From contig NC_085141.1 of assembly GCF_024139115.2 (NCBI RefSeq), forward strand, positions 373,630,949 through 373,694,948: 64,000 nt of DNA, read 5' to 3'. The stretch's first letter is position 1; the number at the start of each line of letters is the position of its first letter. Positions 1 through 12,164 of the stretch are shown here, piece after piece. The translations under genes were made by a program, and so were the position numbers. This DNA comes from Armigeres subalbatus. Lineage: Eukaryota; Arthropoda; Insecta; Diptera; Culicidae. The notes under the pieces were generated by a model. That model saw only the letters and a program-made list of their open reading frames with translations, was not told the DNA's origin and made no database searches.

Positions 1-846
1 GGTACAATTTTCAATAAGTCCGTCCAGCTATTTGGTTTCGCCGACGACATAGATATTATGGCACGTAACTTTGAGAAGATGGAGGAAGCCTACATCAGAC
101 TGAAGAAGGAAGCTAAGCGGATCGGACTAGTCATCAACACGTCGAAGACGAAGTACATGATAGGAAGAGGTTCAAGAGTAGACAATGTGAGCCACCCACC
201 GCGAGTTTGCATCGGTGGTGACGAAATCGAGATGGTAGAAGAATTTGTGTACTTGGGCTCACTGGTGACTGCCGAAAATGACACCAGCAGAGAAATTCGG
301 AGACACATAGTGGCTGGAAATCGTACGTACTTTGGACTCCGCAAGACGCTCCGATCGAATAGAGTTCGCCGCCGAACCAAACTGACAATCTACAAAACGC
401 TAATTAGGCAGGTAGTCCTCTACGGACAGGAGACCTGGACGATGCTCGTGGAGGACCAACGCGCACTTGGAGTTTTCGAAAAGAAAGTGCTGCGTACCAT
501 CTATGGTGGGGTGCAGATGGCGGACGGTACGTGGAGGAGGCGAATGAACCACGAATTGCATCAGCTGTTGTGAGAACCATCCATCGTTCACACCGCGAAA
601 ATCGGACGACTGCGATGGGCCGGGCACGTAGCCAGAATGTCGGACAGTAACCCGGTGAAAATGGTTCTCGACAACGATCCGACGGGCACAAGAAGGCGAG
701 GTGCGCAGCGGGCAAGGTGGATCGATCAGGTGGAAGATGACTTGCGGACCCTCCGTAGACTGCGTGGTTGGCGACGTGTAGCCATGGACCGAGCCGAATG
801 GAGAAGACTCTTATATACCGCACAGGCTACTTCGGCCTTAGTCTGA
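1..846 (+). pseudogene. RTE-like non-LTR retrotransposon pol, 3' part (copy A, family 1)
   Basis: This is the C-terminal half of an endonuclease/reverse transcriptase. The reading frame is already open at the window edge, so the rest lies outside. The RT catalytic motif FADDID is encoded near positions 37-57, followed by thumb-region motifs such as EEFVYLGSLVT. The conserved C-terminus of this group (ETWTML, then RWAGHVARM, then RARWIDQVEDDL) follows. A TGA at 571-573 interrupts the frame, and the same frame continues to the natural stop at 844-846, so the gene is inactive. The protein is closely similar to minus-strand copy B at 24,824-27,803, so both belong to one family. Assignment to the RTE group rests on the C-terminal motifs, the absence of RNase H and the short microsatellite tail. 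A related clade is possible. Confidence 0.88.
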
Positions 847-865
847 ATAAATAAATAAATAATTA
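847..865 (+). repeat. TAAA-type tail of copy A
   Basis: A short run of ATAAATAAATAA begins directly after the stop codon. RTE-type elements commonly end in a very short 3' UTR with a microsatellite tail, and copy B has the same tail in the opposite orientation at about 24,806-24,823. Confidence 0.7.
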
Positions 866-973
866 ATCTGTCGATTGATACGTCGATCTAGATGATGTCT
901 ATGTGCCAGCCGATTAAATAGGTTGAAAATACAAATGATTTGGATGGCACCAGATTTAGTTGGTATTTATGAA

Positions 974-1110
974 GGTTGATTTTTACGACACCCGATTTCG
1001 TCGGTGGTAAAAACAGTTGGTTTCGTCGACACCAAGGTCAGCACCCGATTTCGTCGGCGATAAAAACAGTTGATTTCGTCGGCACCCGACTTCGTCGGTG
1101 TACCAGCAAA
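974..1110 (+). repeat. Short tandem repeat built on CACCCGATTTCGTCGG
   Basis: The motif CACCCGAYTTCGTCGG occurs three times, with AAAAACAGTTGRTTTCGTCG between copies. The unit is about 60 bp. There is no coding potential. It may be the end of a non-autonomous element. From 1,110 to 1,630 I see nothing further. Confidence 0.55.
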
Positions 1111-1631
1111 TTTCCCATCTGTCAAATGTTTTATGGGGTTGTTTTGCAGCCAATATTACGCGACCGTATCCCACTGACAGTTCTGTATCCTAATGAGAAT
1201 CAAATGTGATGTTTGTAAACAAAACGCATACTATTATGAATTTTACATAGAGATGTTGGTTACAAAAACATGGCGTCGTGCCACCGACTTGACTAACACT
1301 TGTATCCCCTGGCTTTGCTACAATAGGTTGAACTCATATGGCTCGACGACGCAACTCTCAAATTTGCTTTTTTATATTATGATACGTTCTCCAACAACAG
1401 ACTCTATTGAAAAAATTCTGAGTATTTATTCAACTCATATAACTTTAGCATCGGACGTTACTTAGAACTCAGATATTAGGATGACTTAACGAAATACAAA
1501 ACCCTGTTTGTATGTGTGAAATATGAAGACAACTCTTAAGCGAATATATCTTATTACCATAACAAAATTTGCAGAATTTCGCTGATTTGATCACAATCTA
1601 AAAAATTTCATAACATTTTTATTCAAGATTG

Positions 1632-2400
1632 GTTTCTTGGAGGTGACAAAATTACCACCCGTTGTCAACATAGACTGCTTTTAGGTATCTAATGTCATAT
1701 CCAAGAAATCCTATGTTCTACTCCACGTTAAACTAATTCACTTTCGTTGTAACTATTTATTGATCCGGATTAACAATTGACCGAAAGACTGTAAAATTAC
1801 TATGAAATACAAATTATAAACAATAACAGAAATTTTGACAAAATGTACTACGCGATACTTAATACAAACAGTGTTCACCGCATGAACAAAAACTAATTGT
1901 GCTAAATATTGGTACTAGTAGCGGTAACACTTATGTTAAAGTCTAGTCTTGTGTTTCGTCATTTAAATAATGTTGGTATAATCAATAACATAACATCTAA
2001 TTATATCCCTATTTCAAGAAGTGTTACTTGGAGGTGGCAACGGTATCACCCGTTGTCAACATAGACTGCCTTTAGGTAATGATTGTCGGCTCCAAGAAAC
2101 TATAAACTTAACTTTACATTTAAATTCTGCTCAAATTTTACATTTCAAATCGCCAGATAACCTTCGTTGTGTGTTAAAAACGTTTTAAATTAGAACTTCC
2201 TTTATTTACTTGACAGACTGACGGGAAAACGACAATGGAAAAGGGTAAAAGGGAAATCTATACTACAACAGAAATTTTGAGATTCTGCTAGCTATCACAA
2301 TACTAAAACAAATAGTGTTCAAGTGGTCAACATAGACTAGTTCTTCTAAGTATTGGTCCTAGTAGAAGCAAAACTTCTGTTCGGGTCCAGTCTTGACATT
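1632..2400 (+). repeat. Diverged tandem duplication, unit about 390 bp
   Basis: Two consecutive units share the block CTTGGAGGTG, then ACCCGTTGTCAACATAGACTG, then CCAAGAAA (near 1,636-1,713 and 2,028-2,102). They also share a second block with TATTGGTMCTAGTAG and a late TCTAGTCTTG/TCCAGTCTTG (near 1,905-1,953 and 2,350-2,398). Between the blocks the copies are strongly diverged. No gene is visible. The family is not recognised. Confidence 0.6.
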
Positions 2401-2454
2401 TTAAGCTACCAGGTAGCTCCAGCTGGATATCTAAAAAACAAAAATAAAAAAAAA

Positions 2455-3536
2455 TTAATGTCGGTGGCCTTAATGAACCTGGACGTGTGAGCCTTCTGGC
2501 TCACGAAATGCAGAAGGTTGGAGTGAACGTGGCCGCTATTCAAGAAGTCCGATGGCCCAGATCCGCAGAACGTGAATTCCGAGCCGTGGACCCCACGACC
2601 AACCCTGCATTCAAATATAACATCTATCACAGCGGCAGCAGTATATCAAAGCAGCATGGAGTTGGTTTCGTAGTGATGGACAAGTAGATGAAACGAATGA
2701 TGGGGTGGAAAGGTTCTTCAATTACAGCCTATCCAACGTTTACGCACCGACAAACGATAAATCCGACGACGTGAAGGACACGTTTATGAATGTCTTGATA
2801 AAGCCTATGGAGAGTGCCCAGAGCATGACGTCAAAATTGTTATCGGAGACGCTAACGCTCAGGCCGGTATGAAGGACTTTCTCCGTCCCAAAATCGGTAG
2901 GGAGAGCCTTCACTCCGCTACCAATGACAACGGCCTTCGGCTAGTAAATTTCGCTGCTGCCAGAGGGATGGTCATCAGTAGCACTTACTTTGCACGAAAG
3001 AACATCCAAAAGCACACCTGGAGACACCCAAATGATGAAACTTGCAACCCGATAGACCATGTTCTGGTTGATGGGCGCCTTTTCTCGGATGTTATCGATG
3101 TGCGGACATTCAGAGGTCCGAACATTGACTCTGATCACTACCTCGTTGTCAGTAAAATTCGATCACGGTTGTCAACAGTATTGAACGAAAGATCACAACG
3201 AACGATGCGTTATAATATTCAGCGATTGTCGGCGGAAGGAGTATCGGCTGAATACCGCCAGAAGCTCGACTAACGGATAAGTGCAATCAACGTTAGCGAC
3301 AACATCAACGATCTATGGGAGTCGATCCATGGAGCGGTGAGCATAACAGCACGAGAAGTGGTAGGCACTGCACAGAGGCGACCCAGGACGGGTTGGTTCG
3401 ATATGGAGTGTCAGAGGGTGACAGACGAGAAGAACGTTGCCAGAAGTCGGATGTTGGTGTCAGATACCCGATCGAGTAGAGATCGGTAGAAGGAAGCAAG
3501 AGCAGCCTGCGGCTTGGACTGGCTCGATTGAAAATT
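2455..3536 (+). pseudogene. RTE-like endonuclease domain remnant (copy D, family 3)
   Basis: This is a degraded apurinic-like endonuclease (EEP) domain of a non-LTR retrotransposon. Recognisable pieces in order are VNVAAIQEVRW (near 2,522-2,554; E is the metal-binding residue), GVGFVVMD followed by a stop at 2,686-2,688, GDANAQAG near 2,845-2,870, and SDHYLV near 3,130-3,147 with the catalytic His. A linker segment reaching GWFDMEC follows near 3,390. At least two frameshifts and several stops separate the pieces, and no RT domain follows. It differs clearly from copies B and C, so it is a third family. The 5' flank is an A-rich stretch at 2,436-2,457. Confidence 0.8.
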
Positions 3537-4465
3537 AACATTTCGTCGAACAATAACTTTTTTGAATATTATTTGCATGCCTCGTGCATTAATGGCAAAA
3601 CGCATAATTTATATTGTACGCTGTTGAGTAATCTTTGGAGTGGGAATTTTTGGAGTGAGTATAAACCACCTTCCTCCACAATTTCACAGGAAATCTTGTA
3701 AAGGGAACATTTTAGAAGTCATATCGAATGAATTCCCCAGAATACAAGGAGATGAAATTTTCGTATAATTCATAGGATGTATTAGAGAGAGAATGATATA
3801 GAATTTCTAGGATGAGGTGAGTAATTTGCCAAGATCCTCGGAGGATAAATTGCTTCAAAATGCTTAAGGAGAAATTCATCCTAATTTTGGAAGGAGGGAA
3901 TTCCACAAAATTTGTGCGAGAGGAATTGCCTTGATCGTTTGGAGAGGCAATTCCCCAAAATTTCTGAATTAGTATTCCGGAGAATTTGTATAGAAAGAAT
4001 TCATTTAGGAGAAATATTTATTTATTTATTTTTATATAATATACTCATAATACAAAAATCAGAATACATTAGAAATACATCGATTCAATAAAACAGGACT
4101 TAGCAATCTTCAGTTTTTATGTTAATTAGTGCTCCGGAAGTATTCTGCAAAAAGTCGTTGTGGAGCAGCTGGCGATGGATCAAAACCAAAGAGATGGAAA
4201 ACTTGGTTGAAATTGGAATATCCCAGAGCGTCTGAAGGAGAAGTCCTCCAAAAATACTAATGTAAGAATATTCCACAATTTTTGTTTAACGAGTTCCTAT
4301 ACCGTGGTGGACAGAAATCCGTACAGCACTGGAATCCGTCCACTTCGTGGACGTGTATCTTATCCTGATCTTATACTTGACAGTAAGCTGTCGGGTCATT
4401 AAAATGGAAAGTAGGCTCTGAAATTAAAATAACATAGGCACGGCAAATGCTGGGTAAAGCGTACC
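3537..4465. other. Non-coding stretch with degenerate GGAATTCC-like repeats
   Basis: No gene is seen. 3,660-4,020 is rich in short motifs such as GAATTCCCCAGAATT, resembling the degenerate minisatellite at 53.5-56.7 kb. 4,310-4,450 contains a dispersed repeat (CTTATCCTGATNTTATACTTGACAG) that recurs near 29,568-29,640. Its neighbour GAAATCCGTNCA motif recurs near 30,210. Confidence 0.45.
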
Positions 4466-7400
4466 ATTGGTACTTCGCGTACCTGAAGGAATAAAATAGA
4501 CCCCATCTCGCGGTCCTTAGCCTCTTACCCAGCAACTCCTATCCCTACCTCCCCGCGGTGCTGGCCGGGATACGAGCAACCTTAGGGAAGATCGGGTAAC
4601 CAACCCCGGTGGGAACTATGGTCGTATGCTGACAGGGAAGGAGGGGTTTGCTCCTCTCCGGAGGTGCAAATCTTATTGAGCGTCTGTTCTCCATGCCAGG
4701 ATCGGCTCACAACAGCGTCTGTTCTCCATGTTAGGGGCGGCTGATCATCATCCGAGTGCCAGCGAGGGACTCTAAGTGAAACTGTGCACCATGGTCCACC
4801 GGAAATAAGGAGGAATGGTCCTCCGGAAATTTAGGGGGTTTGGTGTCAGGCCCTGCAAGCCAGCCTTTAAAAAATCATAAGCAACGAACAATCAACAAGA
4901 GAGTACGGACCGGAACCATCGGAGAAGACCACTGCGACGAAAAGGGACTAGCGATTGGAAACTCGGTTCGTGGAACTGCAAATCTCTCAACTTCATCGGG
5001 AGCACACGCATACTCGCCGATGTGCTCAAGGACCGTGGATTCGGCATCGTAGCGCTGCAGGAGGTTTGTTGGAAGGGATCAATGGTGCGAACGTTTAGAG
5101 GTAATCATACCATCTACCAGAGCTGCGGCAACACACATGAGCTGGGAACAGCTTTCATAGTGATGGGCGATATGCAAAGGCGCGTGATCGGGTGGTGGCC
5201 GATCAATGAAAGAATGTGCAGGTTGAGGATCAAAGGCCGGTTCTTCAACTTCAGCATAATCAACGTCCATAGCCCACACTCCGGAAGCACTGATGATGAT
5301 AAGGACGCATTCTACGCGCAGCTGGAACGTGAGTACGACAGCTGCCCAAGCCACGACGTCAAAATCATCATAGGAGATTTGAACGCTCAGGTTGGCCAAG
5401 AGGAGGAGTTTAGACCGACTATTGGAAAGTTCAGCGCTCACCGGCTGACGAACGAAAACGGCCTACGACTAATTGATTTCGCCGCCTCCAAGAATATGGC
5501 CATTCGCAGCACCTACTTCCAACACAGCCTCCCGTATCGGTACACCTGGAGATCGCCACTGCAGACAGAATCACAAATCGACCACGTTCTGATTGATGGA
5601 CGGCACTTCTCCGACATTATCGACGTCAGGACATATCGTGGCGCTAACATCGACTCTGACCACTATCTGGTGATGGTTAAACTGCGCCCAAAACTATCCG
5701 TCATCAACAATGTTCGGTACCGACGACCGCCGCGGTACGACCTAGAGCGACTGAAGCAACCGGATGTCGCCACTGCATACGCGTAGCATCTCGAGGCAGC
5801 GTTGCCGGAAGAGGGTGAGCTCGATGGGGCCCCTCTTGAGGACTGCTGGAATACAGTCAAAGCAGCCATTAACGACGCAGCAGAGAACAACGTCGGGTAT
5901 ATGGGTCGAAGTCGACGGAACGATTGGTTCGACGAAGAGTGCAGACAGATTCTGGAGGAGAAGGACGCAGCGCGGGCGGTCGCGCTGCAGCAAGGTACCC
6001 GGCAGAACGTGGAACGTTATAGACGGAAGCGGAGACAGCAGACCCGCCTTTTCAGGAGAAGAAACGCCGCCTGGAAGAAGCGGAGTGCGAGGAGATGGAA
6101 CAGCTGTGCCGTTCTCAAGATACACGCAAGTTCTATCAGAAGCTCAACGCATCCCGCAAAGGCTTCGTGCCGCGAGCCGAAATGTGCCGGGATAAGGATG
6201 GGAGCATCTTGACGGACGAACGTGTGGTGATCGAAAGGTGGAAGCAGCACTACGAGGAACATCTGAATGGCGCTGAGAGTACAGGCAGTGAAAGTCAAGG
6301 CAGCGGAGGAGATGACTACGTCAGTTCAGCGGACGTTGGAAGCCAACCAGCCCCCACCTTGAGGGAAGTTAAGGATGCCATTCAACAGCTAAAGACCAAT
6401 AAAGCAGCTGGTAAGGATGGTATCGGAGCTGAGCTCATCAAGATGGGCCCGGAAAAGCTGGCCACTTGCCTGCACAAACTGATAGTCAGAATCTGGGAAA
6501 ACGAACAGATACCGGAGGAGTGGAAGGAAGGGGTTATATGCCCCATCTACAAGAAAGGCGACAAACTGGAGTGTGAGAACTTTCGAGCGATCACCATCCT
6601 TAATGCCGCCTACAAAGTGATATCCCAGATCATCTTCCGTCGTCTGTCACCATTAGTGAACGAGTTCGTGGGAAGTTATCAAGCCGGCTTCGTTGACGGC
6701 CGCTCGACAACGGACCAGATCTTTACTGTACGGCAAATCCTTCAAAAATGCCGTGAATACCAGGTCCCAACGCACCATCTGTTCGTTGATTTCAAGGCGG
6801 CATACGACAGTATAGACCGCGTAGAGCTATGGAAAATTATGGACGAGAACAGCTTCCCTGGGAAGCTTACCAGACTGATCAAAGCAACGGTGGATGGTGT
6901 GCAAAACTGTGTGAAGATTTCGGGCGAACACTCCAGTTCGTTCGAATCGCGCCGGGGACTAAGACAAGGTGATGGACTTTCGTGCCTGTTGTTCAACATT
7001 GCGCTAGAAGGTGTCATGCGGAGAGCCGGGTGTAACAGCCGGGGTACGATTTTCAACAGATCCAGTCAATTTACTTGCTTCGCGGATGACATGGACATTG
7101 TCGGCCGAACATTTGCAAAGGTGGCAGAACTGTACACCCGCCTGAAACGTGAAGCAACAAAAGTTGGACTGGTGGTGAATGCGTCAAAGACAAAGTACAT
7201 GCTTGTGGGTGGAACCGAGCGCGACAGGGTCCGCCTGGGAAGCAGTGTTACGATAGACGGGGATACCTTCGAGGTGGTCGAGGAATTCGTCTACCTCGGA
7301 TCCTTGCTAACGGCTGACAACAACGTTAGTCGTGAAATACGAAGGCGCATCATCTGTGGAAGTCGGGCCTACTACGGGCTCCAGAAGAAACTGCGGTCGA

Positions 7401-7908
7401 AAAAGATTCGCCACCGCACCAAATGCCATGTACAAGACGTTAATAAGACCGGTAGTCCCTCTACGGACATGAAACATGGACAATGCTCGAGGAGGACTTG
7501 CAAGCACTCGGAGTATTCGAGAGACGGGTGCTTAGGACCATCTTTGGCGGTGTACAAGAAGATGGTGTGTGGCGGCGAAGAATGAACCATGAGCTCGCCC
7601 AGCTCTACGGCGAACCCAGTATCCAGAAGGTAGCTAAAGCCGGAAGGGTACGATGGGCAGGGCATGTTGCAAGAATGCCGGACAGCAACCCTGCAAAGAT
7701 GGTGTTCGCTTCCGATCCGGCAGGTACGAGACGACGTGGAGCGCAGCGAGCGAGATGGGCAGACCAGGTGCAGAACGACTTGGCGAGCGTGGGGCGTATT
7801 CGAGGATGGAGAGATGCGGCCTCGAACCGTGTATTGTGGCGTCAAATTGTTGATTCAGTGTTATCTGTATAGATGTAGACTAAATAAATGAATGAAAAAT
7901 GAATGAAA
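4466..7908 (+). mobile_element. RTE-like non-LTR retrotransposon, near full length (copy C, family 2)
   Basis: The element has a GC-richer 5' UTR of about 400 bp (4,466-4,880), a single endonuclease-RT gene, and a short 3' end with TAAATGAATGAA-type tail at about 7,880-7,908. The total of about 3.4 kb fits the RTE group, which has one main ORF, no RNase H and a tiny 3' UTR. The 5' limit is estimated from where the GC-rich leader begins. No target-site duplication could be recognised. Copies F, G and the fragment at 50,051-50,273 are related to this family. Confidence 0.8.
4880..7872 (+). pseudogene. Endonuclease/reverse transcriptase of copy C, broken
   Basis: The endonuclease runs from the WNCKSLN motif (near 4,972) through IVALQEV (catalytic Glu), IIGDLNAQVG and SDHYLVM (catalytic His) to about 5,700. 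A linker and RT domain follow, with VICPIYKKGD, LFVDFKAAYDS, LRQGDGLSCLLFN and FADDMDIV (catalytic YADD-type box near 7,078-7,100). The group-specific C-terminus with RWAGHVARM is last. Defects are an in-frame TAG at 5,785-5,787 where the relative copy has Gln, a 1-nt loss in a T run at 6,049-6,052, and two +1 shifts near 7,423 and 7,461. No ATG opens the frame upstream of the endonuclease, so the true start is lost or outside this frame. The natural stop is at 7,870-7,872. Confidence 0.85.
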
Positions 7909-8646
7909 TGAGGGTTATTTTTTTCTCACAAATTACATAACACTAAATTTGATGATTTTGGACCCCCACCCTCCCCCTCGTAACATTTTTTGTATGGAAG
8001 GTTAATCCTTGGAGGAAGAATTCCTCATAAGTTCTGAAGGGATCAATGATCAGAGTTCATGGGTAGAAATTCTCAAGAATTTCTAGAGGAAGTATAACCC
8101 TGTATTCTTGAAATACAGAAAATTCCCAGAATCCTCCCAGAATTTCCCGGTCTATACTCTAAGAAATTCTTGGGTTACCTGTAATGAAACACATGTTGAA
8201 GGTATGTCTAATCTGATTCATGAATCGCCAGGAATATTAATACATAGGCCGGAAGATATTAGTTTACGCGTGGAGATCTGAAAGCCTTAAATCAAGGAAA
8301 TTCTTGGAAGACACAAAACATGTGGCGATAACATTTTTAATTAATAAATTTAATTTGGTTCCTTGGATTGCTATAATTATGTATCATATTTAAAAATATT
8401 TGAAGATCAATTAAGTGAAAAACAAGTAATCTGAACAAAAAAACTTCTTGCATCCTCCCAACAAGTGTCAATAAAAGAGGTTTGAGAGTACATGTTCTTT
8501 TCAGAAATCTTTCAAATGTAGAAGGATGTGAACGGATTTTTTCTTCTACCAAATTCGGGGAGGAGGATGCACTCCCAAAACCACCCCCGGCTACGGCACT
8601 GAAATTATTTCATCGGCGTGACCAAAATTCCCCATGCTTGGACATG
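7909..8646. other. Non-coding stretch with repeat fragments
   Basis: 7,915-8,005 contains a CCCCCACCCTCCCCC block next to a TTTGATGATTTTGG motif, typical of a short dispersed mosquito repeat. 7,990-8,180 has GGAATTCT/CAGAATTT motifs like the degenerate minisatellite. The remainder is AT-rich, and no gene is seen. Confidence 0.35.
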
Positions 8647-9420
8647 GTTTTCCGACGAAACTGATACGGCTGATTCGTATAACGTTGGACGGATCGAAAT
8701 CAAGTGTAGGGGTTGCGGATGAAATATCAACATAATTTTTTACCTTAGATGGAATGAAGCACGGTAATGCAATCTCGAATCTACTGTTCAATATAGCGCT
8801 CGGAGGAGCGATTAGGAGAGCTGCTGTGCAAAGAAACAGTACCATTAACCCAAGATCGCATATGCTCCTGGGATTTGCGGACGATATCGATATTATCGCG
8901 ATTGATTGTCGTGCCGTGGAAGAGGCCTTTGTGCCTTTTAAGAGGGAGACGGCGAGGAATGGACTCAAGATCAATACCAGCAAAGTACATGGTCACTGGC
9001 AAACAACGTGGGTTCATTAGTGGTGGTGGAAGCGAAATGGTGCTGGATGGTGATGGGTTTGAAGTGGTAGAAGAATTTGTGTATCTTGGAACATGAGTGA
9101 CGTGCGAAAATGATGTTACCCGCGAGGTGAAAAGGCGTATTGCAGCTGCAAATAGGGCTTATTACGGACTTCGTAACCAGCTTAAGTCCCGTAGTCTGCA
9201 AACGAAGACAAAATTCGCGCTGTATACTACTCTGATTCTTCCGGTGGTTTAATACGCCCATGAAACATGGATGTTAAAGGAGGCTGATTGGAGTGTTTTT
9301 GGAGTGTTTGAGCGTAAGGTGCTGCGGAAAATACGCGGCGGTTAACAGGAGAACGATATCTGGCGGCGTCGCATGAATCACGAGTTGTACCACGTGTATA
9401 AAGGGCTGGATATTTTTAAG
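8647..9420 (+). pseudogene. RTE-like RT domain remnant (copy E)
   Basis: The remnant begins in the RT palm (FPTKLIRLIR) and continues with a GLRQG-like region decayed to MKHGNAISNLLFNIAL at about 8,752-8,800. It includes the catalytic box LGFADDIDII near 8,868-8,898. After one frameshift near 8,990 it reads EEFVYLGT, a stop near 9,095, then RAYYGLRNQLKS, AHETWML and WRRRMNHELY. There are at least three stops or shifts. Both the endonuclease part and the extreme C-terminus are missing. Sequence distance from copies A-C suggests a separate, older family. Confidence 0.8.
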
Positions 9421-9580
9421 CTTATACAAAACGGCAATTACCATAACATAGGGAGGGGGAGTGAATGAATGCTACATTTTGTTACATGGGGGAGCTCTGG
9501 AATTCCTTCATAACCCGAAATGAAAATAGGAGACGCCAATATGATCGAAGAAAACCGACTGACAAAAGGGACTATTCCGT

Positions 9581-9875
9581 GATTCGCGTTTGGTAGCTCG
9601 GTACGTGGAATTGCATTTCTCTCAACTTCATCGGGAGTACACGAATATTTACCGATGTGCTGAAGGATCGCGGTTTCGGCATCGTAACGTACGAGGTGTG
9701 TTGGAAGGGATCAATGGTGATCCGACAGTATCGACGTTGAGACCTGTCTCGGCTATAACGTCGACTCTGACCACTATCTGATGATGGTTAAACTTCGCCC
9801 AAAACTATCCATCGTTGGCAATGCTCAGCATCGACGAACTTCTCGATGCCTTGAGACAGCGTGCGGGTCTTCTTT
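9581..9875 (+). pseudogene. RTE-like endonuclease remnant with internal deletion (copy F)
   Basis: The segment matches the start of the copy C endonuclease (the region around 4,960-5,085) and then jumps directly to its end (the IDSDHYLVM region and following, 5,600-5,760). The central endonuclease is deleted, and frameshifts and stops are present. It lies 160 bp downstream of copy E, so both may be parts of one older insertion or of two. Confidence 0.7.
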
Positions 9876-11139
9876 TGACTCCTGGGGCTACTTTGAATTT
9901 ATGGTTTTCTTAAAAATCTAAACTAAAAACGAGCAATGGGTAATGTTTTCAACATAACCGCGAGTAGACGTAGGACTTGTATAAACGTAGCGTATTTACA
10001 TTTAACTTCTAATTTTTGGATCTATGGAGTTTGATTATAGTATTGATATTGGAAACGACAACTTCCATGCTGTGTAGAAATATTAGCAATATGTTTATTC
10101 AAAACTTCTGGAAATAAAACTAATAGGGGGAAAGACGGCTTTGGCAGGTTTTGTTCTATTATTGTCAGGGGGGTTTTTGTCGACCAAATTTTAAGAAATG
10201 TTTAGGCCAAATTTGAGCATAATCAGTCAAAAAAAAACCCCTGACAATAAAAGAACAAAACCTGCCAAAGCCGTCATTCCTCCTAATTAAATACATAATT
10301 AGAATTGCTTTGTTTCAAACTTTTAAGCCCTTATTTACTCAAGCAAATGTAGGGCACTCATAGATTTCTTATTGATGATAGTATTTGAAATTTAAATATT
10401 CTATTTATAAAATTTTCAAACTTGGGCAAAATGTGCTATTTTGGGGGAACTATCCCGTTTTCCAAACAAAGAAATACAGCATCAATTTCGTTGCTTCTCT
10501 TTGCTAACATGCGTGCTTACTGCTGAAAAAATCACAATAATAAGAACAAGTCAACGAGCAGTAACCCTACTAAAATAGAGGAGGTACTGATAATACATCA
10601 ACGAAAAATTATTTAATGTTTTGATTCCAAACTCCGAGTCTACGGCAAATTTAATAATACAATTTCTCAGAACATGAAAAACAAAGAATAAGATAAACTT
10701 TATTTAAATATTCTTCTGGAAATTATTTTTTGCGGAATTGTTTTTAAAGATTTACTATAATACAGCGAAATTAACGAAAGCGATATTAACACTATTGCTG
10801 ATTGTGCATCTTTAATTGCTAATGCCTTCTGCAAATAAATGAAAGTAATTATTTTAATCAAATTTTTATTTTCATCAGTGTAGTTGATTTTTTTAACCAT
10901 GTTTTAATGTACGTGTCATTTAGTACCAAGCACAACTTAACATATGGTCATATGACATGACTCGTACCCATTCCGGGATCATGTGGATTATGAAACCAAT
11001 CACTTTTCGTGGATGAGCTATCATCGGCCTCTAGCCGTGAACTCCGAGCGATGCGATGGGCGATTGCATCCATAGCAACCGACACCACTGCATCCGACCA
11101 TCCGACCACCTATAAAAGACTATCTAGCATAAAGTTATT
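9876..11139. other. AT-rich non-coding DNA
   Basis: Apart from the palindromic element at 10,126-10,283, I see no gene or clear repeat in this stretch. Confidence 0.4.
10126..10283. mobile_element. Palindromic MITE, 158 bp, TA target duplication
   Basis: The ends are inverted repeats: GGGGGAAAGACGGCTTTGGC on the left is matched on the right by GCCAAAGCCGTCATTCCTCC read in reverse complement. The repeats continue through CAGGTTTTGTTCT and TTGTCAGGGG. The element is flanked by TA on both sides, the usual mark of Tc1/mariner-like transposition. It carries no gene. A half copy lies at 15,571-15,637. Confidence 0.8.
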
Positions 11140-12164
11140 CTGCCTTTGTCATTCGGTCGAACAGTTCATTTGGCTGAAAAAATCGGTTGGCCGAATAGCT
11201 CAATTGGCCAACTTTGCCAGTAGTCTGAAATGACATTCGGTCAAAAGTGTCGTTCGGTTGCAGCCCATATTGATTATTTTCAAGACATTAACGTAAGAGT
11301 ATTTTTAATTTCTCCGGAAAAACCGGATCAACTTCCCTAGAAAACTATATTTTTTTTCAGAATATTTATTTGACAATTATTTTCACATTTTCCACGGGAA
11401 CAACTTTGAAGTGTTGAGAATTCTTTGAAATTACCAAGAGGAACTCTTTGGATTTGCTAGGGAAAATTGTTTAGAATTTGAGCGGAAAATTCGTCGGATT
11501 TTACATTTTACAGTCTCTCCAAAGTTTTCACGGAAAGTTGTTCCAAATTTATACAGGAAATTCTTGGGAAATTCCATTGGCCGAAAGCGACAGACGGTCG
11601 AGCTGGTAATTTGTCAAAGACCCTAACAAGTCGAAACGACCGTTCAGCCAAAGAAGTCATTAGGCCAAAAATGCCGTTTGGCCGAAAATGTCATTTGGCA
11701 TTCGGTCAAATTTCAATTACTGCAAGGACCATGTGGTCATAACTGGCCACTCGTTTGTTCAAATGGCCTTTTCGACAAATAACTATTAAGCAAAGTTCCG
11801 TAACCTCTACTTTTTAAGTTGATACTGGTCTTTAAGCCAAAATTCCATTTAGCCGAGCTGGACTGATTGTTTATATGAACACATTATCAGTTCAACAATT
11901 TGGCCAAAAAGTTGTTTAGCCGATTAGATCTTGTGGTAAACATGCCGTTTGGCCGAATGGGTTGTGTTGCAGAAAGGACATTTTCGGGCCAAGTGGTTCT
12001 TTCTGTCAAATGGCCATTCCTACCAAACAACAATTTCAGTCAAATGATCTTTTCGATCTATCGATTACCAAATTACCAGTTCGGCCGAATGTCCCTTTCG
12101 GCTTTATGTCGCTTTTGGCCAAACTACATATCCGGACAAACCATTTTCGACCTGATAACAGTTT
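11140..12164. repeat. Degenerate GGCCGAA-type short repeat
   Basis: Variants of TTTGGCCGAAAATGTCATTTGGCC recur many times in 11,145-11,270 and 11,575-12,165, with spacing of roughly 20-25 bp and in both directions. 11,290-11,575 between them holds GGAAAATT/TTCCGG-type degenerate repeats. No gene is seen. Low-complexity arrays of this kind are likely old microsatellite-derived DNA. Confidence 0.6.
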
